The notes under the pieces: model-generated | What the model was told of the DNA's origin: nothing | Seen by the model: the letters and a program-made list of their open reading frames with translations, nothing else | The model's database searches: none | Source of the DNA: JBCDBY01 sp039182715 | GTDB lineage: Bacteria > Planctomycetota > PLA2 | Direction: 5' to 3' | Assembly: GCA_039182715.1 (NCBI GenBank) | Contig: JBCDBY010000291.1 | Location: 1 to 5,861, forward strand | Length of the DNA stretch: 5,861 nt | Part shown: one piece after another, positions 1 to 5,861 of the stretch | How the letters are laid out: every line of letters starts with the position of its first letter | Numbering within the stretch: the first letter of the stretch is position 1 | Translations under genes and position numbers: made by a program

Positions 1-1
1 C

Positions 2-1030
2 GCGTTGAGCACGACCAGCGCGGAGACCGGTGCGGTGCTTGCGCTGGCGAACCATCCGACGTTCGACCCGAAGGACTTCTCCCGCGTGCTCACGCGCGAG
101 CAGAAGCAGTACCTCGCGTACAAGAAGAAGATCGACGCGAAGGTCTTCCCGCGGCCGCGCCTGCCGATCTACGCCACCTGGGATCGCGCGCGCAACGGCA
201 TCGTGGCGCCCGGCTCCACGATGAAGCCGTTCACCGCGATCGCGTCGCTCCAGCTGGGCGCGATCGCGCCGGACGAGCAGGTGCACTGCGACAAGTACTT
301 CTACATCGATGGTCAGCGCATGAAGGCGCTGCGCTGCAACGGCGTGCACAACGACGCCGATCTGCGCCACGCGCTGGTCCACTCCTGCAACATCTACTTC
401 CAGACCGCGATGCACCGCATCTTCCAGGCCAACGCGGAAACGTCGTTCCGCGGCGTCATGCACGGCTTCGGATTCGGGCGGTCGACCGGCGTGGAGGGGG
501 AGTCGTCGCGAATGGGCCGCCGCTCGTTCCGGCTCGACCGGCCGGACGGGAAGGAGGAGCCCTACGGGTCGCGCCTGCAGGTCGGCATCGGCCAGGGGCG
601 TGCGACCGCGGCGCCGATGCAGGTGGCGCGCGCCTACGCCGGCATCGCGACGGGCTACCTGCCGCGCGTGCATCTCGTCGCACGACGCGGGAGCATGGAA
701 ACGCCGGTGGAGCGGGTGCGGCTGCCGGTCACGCCGATTCACCTGGAACTCGTGCGCCAGGCGCTGCACGCGACGAATGACCCCGACAAGCCGCTCGGCC
801 GCGCGGGTCTGGCGCGCTTCGAAGTGGCCTGCAAGACCGGCACGGCGCAGACCGGCGTGGCGAACGAGTACAACGCGTGGCTTGCCGGCTTCGCGCCGGC
901 GCACGCCAACCGGCCGCCGATCGCTTTCGCGATGCTCGTCGAGCGTTCGCACAAGCACGGCGGCGACGAGTGCGCGCGCCGCCTCGCGGAGTTCCTCGGC
1001 CGCTTCTACGGCACGGGAGACAAGCAGTGA
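2..1030 (+). CDS. mrdA: Penicillin-binding protein 2 (peptidoglycan D,D-transpeptidase), 5'-truncated by window edge
   Basis: This is the C-terminal transpeptidase domain of a class B PBP. It crosslinks stem peptides on the periplasmic face of the inner membrane during lateral-wall growth. The reading frame is open to the left edge, and the first visible residues (AETGAVLALANHP) already lie inside the domain. The TTG at 5 is therefore not the true start, and the N-terminal membrane anchor and dimerisation region, probably over 200 residues, are missing. Counting from the codon at 5, the active-site motifs are intact: SxxK as STMK (nucleophile S71, K74), SxN as SCN (127-129) and KTG as KTGTAQ (277-282). 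The family motif GIGQG (194-198) and a FGFG segment (155-158) are also present. The SCN-YF context and the rodA gene 10 nt downstream favour PBP2 over the division enzyme FtsI. The stop is TGA at 1028-1030. The symbol rests on domain type plus context. Confidence 0.9.
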   Translation, partial: ALSTTSAETGAVLALANHPTFDPKDFSRVLTREQKQYLAYKKKIDAKVFPRPRLPIYATWDRARNGIVAPGSTMKPFTAIASLQLGAIAPDEQVHCDKYFYIDGQRMKALRCNGVHNDADLRHALVHSCNIYFQTAMHRIFQANAETSFRGVMHGFGFGRSTGVEGESSRMGRRSFRLDRPDGKEEPYGSRLQVGIGQGRATAAPMQVARAYAGIATGYLPRVHLVARRGSMETPVERVRLPVTPIHLELVRQALHATNDPDKPLGRAGLARFEVACKTGTAQTGVANEYNAWLAGFAPAHANRPPIAFAMLVERSHKHGGDECARRLAEFLGRFYGTGDKQ

Positions 1031-1032
1031 GG
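1029..1032 (+). promoter_or_regulatory. Ribosome binding site of rodA overlapping the mrdA stop
   Basis: GAGG shares bases with the TGA stop of the preceding PBP gene and lies 8 nt before the GTG at 1041. It decides the rodA start and implies that ribosomes ending on mrdA help start rodA. Confidence 0.6.
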
Positions 1033-1040
1033 TTGGCCTC

Positions 1041-2210
1041 GTGAGACTGGGTCGGCCCCGCGACCTCGTTCGTAATCTGCACTGGCCGGTTCTGGTGCCC
1101 GCGGTGCTGCTCATGCTCATGGGCATCTTCGCGCTCACCGATCTGACGGTGTTCATTGCCGGCGCCGGCGAGGTGGGGGGCTGGGGCGGTCGTCAGCTGC
1201 GCTGGATGGCCCTGGGGCTCGCGGCCAGTGCGGTCGTCATGCTGATGCCGTACAAGTCGCTCGTCGAGCGCGCGTATCTCGCCTACGGCTTCACGCTGCT
1301 GCTGCTGGTGCTGGTGCTCGTCCTGCACGACAAGCGCAAGGGCTCCATGCGCTGGATCTCCATCGGCGGATTCGGGTTCCAGCCGAGCGAGCTGATGAAG
1401 CTGACGCTGGTGCTGACCATGGCGCGCTTCATCCGCTTCAAGTCGAGCTACAAGACCTTCGCCGGGCTCGGCGCGCCCTTCCTGCTCACGCTGCTGCCGA
1501 TGGCGCTCATCCTCAAGCAGCCCGATCTCGGCACCGCGCTGCTCTGCGTGCCGCTGCTGTTCACCACGCTCTTCGTGGCCGGCGCGCGCACGCGGCACCT
1601 CGGCCTCATCGTCGTGCTCGGACTGCTCGGCATCTACCCGGTCTACAAGTTCGGGCTCGAGGACTACCAGCGCGCCCGCATCGATGGGTACATCGCCCAG
1701 CTGCCGCTGGCGCCCAAGAGCCAGAAGGAGAAGAAGGCGATCGAGCAGCTCAACCGGCAGGAGAACTTCCAGGTCGAGCAGTCCAAGACCGCGGTCGGCA
1801 ACGGCGGCTACTTCGGCCAGTCCGCGGACGCCGACCTCGATGCGCTGGGGACCGTGCCGGAGCGGCACAACGACTTCATCTTCGCGGTCGTCGCCAACCG
1901 CTGGGGGTTCTTCGGCTGCCTGCTGCTGCTGGGCTGCTATCTCTGGATGCTCTGCGCCATCCTGATGGTGGCGCTGCGCCAGCGCGACCCCGCCGGCCGG
2001 CTGATCTGCGTCGGCGTCTTCTCCCTGCTCGGATTCCAGGCGTTCATCAACATCGCGATGACCGTCGGGCTCATGCCGATCACCGGCATGACGCTGCCGC
2101 TCGTGAGCTACGGCGGCACGAGCCTGGTGGTGTCGATGCTGAGCATCGCGCTGGTGTGCAACGTGGCGGGACGACCGTCGTTCGAGTTCGGGCGGGGAGA
2201 TTTCGCCTAA
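1041..2210 (+). CDS. rodA: Rod-shape-determining protein RodA (SEDS peptidoglycan glycosyltransferase)
   Basis: This is a polytopic inner-membrane SEDS protein of 389 aa that polymerises lipid II into glycan strands with PBP2. I chose the GTG at 1041 because a GAGG at 1029-1032, overlapping the mrdA stop, sits 8 nt upstream, and the protein then begins just before the first membrane segment. Family landmarks in order are: FQPSELMKL (113-121); KQPDLGTAL (159-167); PERHNDFIF (273-281), whose D278 aligns with the aspartate reported as catalytic in RodA; and the C-terminal SEDS signature with LPLVSYGGT (352-360). Many hydrophobic segments span the rest. The large loop before PERHNDF carries a Lys/Glu/Gln-rich stretch (about 225-242) that looks longer than in E. 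coli RodA. FtsW is the main alternative; the mrdA neighbour argues for RodA. It is very likely co-transcribed and translationally coupled with mrdA. Confidence 0.94.
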   Translation: MRLGRPRDLVRNLHWPVLVPAVLLMLMGIFALTDLTVFIAGAGEVGGWGGRQLRWMALGLAASAVVMLMPYKSLVERAYLAYGFTLLLLVLVLVLHDKRKGSMRWISIGGFGFQPSELMKLTLVLTMARFIRFKSSYKTFAGLGAPFLLTLLPMALILKQPDLGTALLCVPLLFTTLFVAGARTRHLGLIVVLGLLGIYPVYKFGLEDYQRARIDGYIAQLPLAPKSQKEKKAIEQLNRQENFQVEQSKTAVGNGGYFGQSADADLDALGTVPERHNDFIFAVVANRWGFFGCLLLLGCYLWMLCAILMVALRQRDPAGRLICVGVFSLLGFQAFINIAMTVGLMPITGMTLPLVSYGGTSLVVSMLSIALVCNVAGRPSFEFGRGDFA

Positions 2211-2211
2211 C

Positions 2212-2277
2212 GCTGCACGCTACGCGCCGGACAGGCGATGGAGCGTTCTGCAGTCGGTTCGGCGTGGAGCGTGCAGC
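2212..2277 (+). terminator. Long imperfect hairpin between convergent rodA and STAS genes, likely terminator without a U-tract
   Basis: The arms 2212-2236 and 2253-2277 pair around a loop of about 16 nt. The outer 10 bp (2212-2221 with 2268-2277) are perfect. In the plus-strand RNA 23 of 25 positions pair, with mismatches at 2222/2267 and 2233/2256 and three G-U wobbles. The hairpin begins 2 nt after the rodA stop and ends just before the STAS stop, so it fills the intergenic gap. No T-run follows on either strand, so classical intrinsic termination is uncertain. The alternatives are a Rho-assisted stop or a 3'-end stabilising structure. The three wobbles become C-A mismatches in the minus-strand RNA, so the fold favours the rodA transcript. 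Confidence 0.5.
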
Positions 2278-2278
2278 T

Positions 2279-2632
2279 CTACTTCCCCAGCTCTGATTCC
2301 GCCGCTGCCACGTCGTCGTGGATCGAGAAGACTCTCTCGAGCCCCAGCGTCGTCAGCGTCTTGCGGAAGAACTCGCGCGGCGCGGCGAGCGCGATGCGGC
2401 CGCCCAGCTCGGTTGCACGATTCTGGGCGGAGATGAAACAGGCGATCGTCGTCGAATTGGCAAAGGTCATGTCCCCGAGATCGAGGATCACGGACGGGGC
2501 CTTGTCGGTCATGATCGCCGCGAGCTCCTTCCGGAGGTCGTCCGCCTCGAAGGCATCGAAGTCACCTTCGAGCCGGAGCACCGGAACGGGCCCGCTCGCT
2601 TCGCCGCGTGTCACCTGCATACCGCGACCCAT
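2279..2632 (-). CDS. STAS-domain protein, anti-sigma-factor-antagonist type
   Basis: This is a small single-domain cytoplasmic protein (117 aa) with the STAS layout of SpoIIAA/RsbV-like proteins. It has an N-terminal strand (VPVLRLEGDFDAFEADDLRK, 16-35), a central strand and phosphorylation-loop region (VILDLGDMTFANSTT, 48-62), a helix, then a strand ending in ALAAP (81-85) and a C-terminal helix. Family members bind anti-sigma-factor kinases or other partners and are usually switched by phosphorylation of a Ser/Thr in a D-S-x-G loop. Here that loop reads N-S-T-T, with S60 as the likely equivalent. No RsbW-like kinase or sigma factor is in the window, so the partner is unknown. The start is uncertain. 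ATG at 2632 gives 117 aa, but an AGGA 11 nt before the ATG at 2620 would support a 113-aa form. The much longer open frame reaching 3889 is antisense to the protease and is not coding. Confidence 0.87.
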   Translation of the reverse strand: MGRGMQVTRGEASGPVPVLRLEGDFDAFEADDLRKELAAIMTDKAPSVILDLGDMTFANSTTIACFISAQNRATELGGRIALAAPREFFRKTLTTLGLERVFSIHDDVAAAESELGK

Positions 2633-2686
2633 CCTACGCGAGCCCACGGGAATCGGGCAACGGGGCGCGCGTGATAGGATCGACTC
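2633..2686. promoter_or_regulatory. Divergent intergenic region between STAS gene and S41 protease operon
   Basis: These 54 bp separate two genes that read away from each other, so start signals for both should lie here or inside the gene ends. I see no convincing -35/-10 pair. The only clear element is the AGGA ribosome binding site for the plus-strand gene. The region is inferred as regulatory from gene orientation alone. Confidence 0.35.
2676..2679 (+). promoter_or_regulatory. Ribosome binding site of the S41 protease gene
   Basis: AGGA lies 7 nt upstream of the GTG at 2687. It fixes that GTG as the start and places the hydrophobic anchor right at the N-terminus of the protein. Confidence 0.6.
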
Positions 2687-4069
2687 GTGACCCGCCGGCA
2701 GTTTCTCCTGCTCATTCTCCCGCTTCTGCTCGTGCTTCTCGGCTTCGTCGCCCTGCACGTCGTGGAACGCGTGGCGGGCTTCGGCGCGCCGGCCTGGGAC
2801 GCCGACTTCACCGACCACATGCTCCGCCAGATGGAGCACGACTACGTCTTCGGTCTGGGCGACGAGGAGCGGCAGCAGGCCGCCTACTTCGCCGCCCTCA
2901 ACGCCTACCTGCAGAGCTACGACCCCTTCGCCGAGGTCGTGCCGCCGCAGGCCGTCGACGCCGCCGAGGAGAGCTCGACCGGCCAGTACTTCGGCATCGG
3001 CATCCGCATGGCCCCCGAGGAGCTGCTGCGCGAGGACGCCGCCGACGGCATGGAGATCAAGGGTGTGGCCCCCGACGGTCCCGCTGCCCGCGCCGGCCTC
3101 CTCGTCGGCGAGCGCATCATGGGCGTCGACGGCCGTTCGATCGAGACGATCGTCGCCGAGGAGGAGGTGACCGGCATCAGCGCCGCGATTCGCGGCGAGA
3201 AGGGCACCGACGTGCGGCTGAACGTGCAGGGGCTCGACGGCAACGTACGCGCGGTCGACGTCGAGCGCGACGCGGTGACCAGCGGCTCCGTCTTCGGCGC
3301 GCGCTTCGTCGACGAGCCGCGGCGCATCGGCTACGTGCGCGTGCAGAGCTTCCACCAGGACACGACGCGCGACTTGCGCGGGTACCTGGACAAACTGCTG
3401 AAGAAGGGCATGCAGTCGCTCGTGCTCGACCTGCGCGGCAACCGCGGCGGGCTGCTGCAGCAGGCGGTCTCCATCGCGGATCTCTTCGTGCCGCGCGACA
3501 ACGCGCTCGGCGACCCGACGCTCGTCCGGCAGGACGGCCGCACCGCCGGCTTCTCGCGCGTCGCCTACGCCACCGTCGACGGCACGCTCATCCCGGACCT
3601 GCCGATGATCGTGCTCGTCGACCGCGGCTCCGCCAGCGCGAGCGAGATCCTTGCGGGCGCGCTGCAGGACCACCGGCGCGCGCTCATCGTCGGGGAGCGC
3701 ACCTACGGCAAGTTCCTCGTCCAGCAGATGACGCCGGAGCGCACGCGCTTCGGCCCCGTGCTCTTCAAGCGCACCTGCGCCGTCTACACGACGCCGCGCG
3801 GGCGCTCCTATCCGCACCGCGCCGAGTGGAAGGACCGCGAACGCCGCGATCCGCTCGCCGGCATCCCGCCCGACCATGTCGTGACGCACACGCCGAACGA
3901 GCGGCTGCAGATGGCGCGCGTCTTTACCGACGAGGCGTTTCGCGACTGGAACCCCGACTACGTCGCGGAGCGCGAGCCGTTCGTCGACCGCCAGCTCGCC
4001 GCCGCCGTGGATCTGCTCTCCGGCGCGAAGTCCGCGCCGCTGATGCCCGGCGCCGCGCAGACCGGTTAG
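2687..4069 (+). CDS. Membrane-anchored S41 family serine protease (CtpA/Prc-type, PDZ domain)
   Basis: This 460-aa protein resembles C-terminal processing (tail-specific) proteases, which act in the periplasm on substrates recognised by their C-termini. The order is: positively charged start and a hydrophobic segment (5-26) acting as anchor or signal peptide; a helical region containing LNAYLQSYDPF (71-81); a PDZ domain (about 98-185, with FGIGIRM and the APDGPAARAGL loop); then the S41 catalytic domain with LDLRGNRGG (247-255), GSASASE (314-320) and GERTYGK (336-342). The catalytic dyad is S317 and K342. Their 25-residue spacing equals that of the E. coli Prc dyad. Odd features are Arg in LRGNRGG where Pro is usual, and GKF after the catalytic Lys where GKG is usual. 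The C-terminal 60 residues look family-specific. The gene leads a tight run with tsaD (5 nt gap). The substrate is unknown, so I give no symbol. Confidence 0.93.
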   Translation: MTRRQFLLLILPLLLVLLGFVALHVVERVAGFGAPAWDADFTDHMLRQMEHDYVFGLGDEERQQAAYFAALNAYLQSYDPFAEVVPPQAVDAAEESSTGQYFGIGIRMAPEELLREDAADGMEIKGVAPDGPAARAGLLVGERIMGVDGRSIETIVAEEEVTGISAAIRGEKGTDVRLNVQGLDGNVRAVDVERDAVTSGSVFGARFVDEPRRIGYVRVQSFHQDTTRDLRGYLDKLLKKGMQSLVLDLRGNRGGLLQQAVSIADLFVPRDNALGDPTLVRQDGRTAGFSRVAYATVDGTLIPDLPMIVLVDRGSASASEILAGALQDHRRALIVGERTYGKFLVQQMTPERTRFGPVLFKRTCAVYTTPRGRSYPHRAEWKDRERRDPLAGIPPDHVVTHTPNERLQMARVFTDEAFRDWNPDYVAEREPFVDRQLAAAVDLLSGAKSAPLMPGAAQTG

Positions 4070-4074
4070 CCCGC

Positions 4075-5069
4075 ATGCGCGTCCTCGGTATCGACACCTC
4101 CTGCGACGAGACCAGCGTCGCCTTCGTGGACGACCGCACCATCCGCAAGAACGTGGTGGTGGGGCAGACGTCGCTGCATCAGCCCTACGGCGGCGTGGTG
4201 CCGGAGATCGCGGCGCGCGCGCACGTGGAACGGCTCATTCCCGCCCTCGACGAGGCGTTGGCCGAGGGCGACCCCGAGCTGATCGCCGTCACCAACCGGC
4301 CCGGTCTCATCGGGCCGCTGCTGGTCGGGCTCAGCGCGGCGAAGAGCCTCGCCTTCGCGCGCGACCTGCCGATCGTCGGCGTCCACCACCTCGAGGCGCA
4401 CGTCGCGGCCGCCTACCTGCTCGACCCCGCGCCGGAGCCGCCGTTCCTGGCGCTGATTGCGTCGGGCGGGCACACGCTGCTCTACCACGTGCCGCAGCGC
4501 GGCCGCTACGTGCGGCTGGGCGGCACGATCGACGACGCGGCGGGCGAGTGCTTCGACAAGGTCGCGGCGATGCTCGGTCTGCCGTACCCCGGCGGCCCGG
4601 CCATCGAGAAGGCGGCGCACGAGGGCGACCCGGCCGCGTTCGACCTGCCGCGCCCGCTGCGCAACGAGAAGAACGACGACTTCAGCTTCTCGGGCCTCAA
4701 GACGTCGGTGCTCTACAAGGTGAAGGGGCAGAACAAGGGGCGCGCCGCCCCGGACGCCGATGCGGTTCCGGTCGCCGACCTCGCCGCGAGCGCGCAGGAG
4801 GCGATCGCCGACGTGCTCACGCGGAAGGCGGTGCGCGCGTGTCAGCGAGTCGGCGTCACGCAGCTCGTGCTGGGCGGCGGCGTCGCGGCCAATACGCGAC
4901 TGCGCGACCTGGCCGAGGAGCGCGGCGCAAAGGCGGGGCTGCAGGTCTTCATCCCGCCGCGCCGCCTCTGCACCGACAACGCGGCGATGATCGCCATGCG
5001 CGGCCGTGAGCTCTACGAGGAGGGGGTGCGCGACGACCTGACGCTCGACGCGATCCCCTACGCGGGCGA

Positions 5070-5073
<4 letters not shown>
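4075..5073 (+). CDS. tsaD: tRNA N6-adenosine threonylcarbamoyltransferase TsaD
   Basis: TsaD transfers the threonylcarbamoyl group from TC-AMP to A37 of ANN-decoding tRNAs (t6A), working in the cytoplasm with TsaB and TsaE. The 332-aa product matches the usual family length. Hallmarks are the ASKHA nucleotide-binding start (GIDTSCDETS, 5-14), the metal-binding H-x-x-x-H in VHHLEAH (H105, H109), SGGHT (130-134), GGTIDDAAGE (149-158), FSFSGLKT (203-210), GGGVAANTRLR (267-277) and CTDNAAMIA (299-307), whose D301 is the third metal ligand. All key residues are present, so the enzyme should be active. The ATG at 4075 is chosen because the conserved N-terminus starts there. No good Shine-Dalgarno is visible, and the protease stop is only 5 nt upstream, suggesting translational reinitiation. 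The frame is open far upstream, but that is overlap with the protease gene. TsaB, TsaC and TsaE are not in the window. Confidence 0.97.
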
Positions 5074-5816
<743 letters not shown>

Positions 5817-5861
5817 CCGGACCGGTCGATACCGGGATTACCGAGCCGGGTTCAATTCTCC
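5817..5861. other. Short 3' flank after larB, no gene recognised
   Basis: This 45-bp tail holds only a weak 5-bp stem with a 4-nt loop (5822-5826 with 5831-5835) and no T-run. It could be part of a terminator cut by the window edge, but the support is slight. The start of a further gene is not visible. Confidence 0.25.

Noticed and set aside
600..1040. Upstream extension of the rodA frame
   Set aside because: It overlaps the PBP2 catalytic domain and reads as Arg/Ala/Ser-rich noise. The GTG at 1041 has a good ribosome site and the right protein length.
729..1868. 379-codon minus-strand open frame opposite mrdA/rodA
   Set aside because: Its translation is rich in Arg, Glu, Gln and His with no recognisable domain, and it lies opposite two well-supported genes. 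It is a composition artefact.
2675..2680. TAGGAT as a -10 box giving a leaderless protease transcript
   Set aside because: It matches the -10 consensus at only four of six positions, there is no -35 partner, and the same bases are better explained as the AGGA ribosome binding site.
2238..2690. Plus-strand open frames opposite the STAS gene
   Set aside because: They are antisense to a clear STAS domain and show no family features.
2633..3889. Long minus-strand open frame extending upstream of the STAS gene
   Set aside because: It is wholly antisense to the S41 protease, whose catalytic motifs are clear. Its translation is low-complexity Ala/Arg/Val/Glu text typical of GC-rich shadow frames.
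2608..4074. Upstream extension of the tsaD frame
   Set aside because: The frame is open only because of high GC. The translation is Arg/Ala-rich noise overlapping the protease, and TsaD's conserved N-terminus begins at 4075.
5841..5861. tRNA T-loop-like GGTTCAATTC near the right edge
   Set aside because: The flanking stem pairs poorly (C opposite C after three pairs). A full tRNA would have to overlap the end of larB, and no acceptor end or CCA is in the window.

Overview
The window is a GC-rich (roughly 70% by eye) bacterial chromosomal segment with six densely packed genes. One is cut by the left edge. Nothing in it resembles a mobile element, CRISPR array, rRNA or complete tRNA. The elongasome pair PBP2-RodA implies a peptidoglycan-making, probably rod-shaped bacterium. 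The composition, the frequent GTG starts and the gene mix would fit a high-GC Gram-negative lineage (for example Myxococcota/'Deltaproteobacteria', Planctomycetota, Acidobacteriota or a related candidate phylum), but the sequence alone does not settle the taxon.

Left block (1-2210, + strand): the C-terminal two-thirds of a penicillin-binding protein 2 transpeptidase (mrdA), then rodA 10 nt downstream. These are the crosslinking and glycan-polymerising halves of the rod-shape peptidoglycan synthase. The rest of mrdA, and quite possibly mreBCD, would lie to the left of the window.

Middle (2211-2686): a long imperfect hairpin fills the 68-bp gap between the convergent rodA and STAS genes and is the best terminator candidate. 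It is followed by a small minus-strand STAS-domain protein (anti-sigma-factor-antagonist type), and then a 54-bp divergent intergenic region that must hold the start signals for both flanking genes.

Right block (2687-5816, + strand): a tight three-gene run. It consists of a membrane-anchored S41 (CtpA/Prc-type) serine protease with an intact Ser-Lys dyad, tsaD (tRNA t6A37 threonylcarbamoyltransferase) 5 nt later, and larB (first enzyme of the nickel-pincer nucleotide cofactor pathway) overlapping tsaD by 4 nt. The gaps imply co-transcription and translational coupling, although the three products belong to unrelated processes. The last 45 bp hold no recognisable gene.

All six genes belong to recognised families, and I see no convincing undescribed system. 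The points most worth a second look are the strand-asymmetric hairpin between convergent genes, the coupling of larB to tsaD, the lysine-rich insertion next to the catalytic region of RodA, and the altered phosphorylation motif of the STAS protein.
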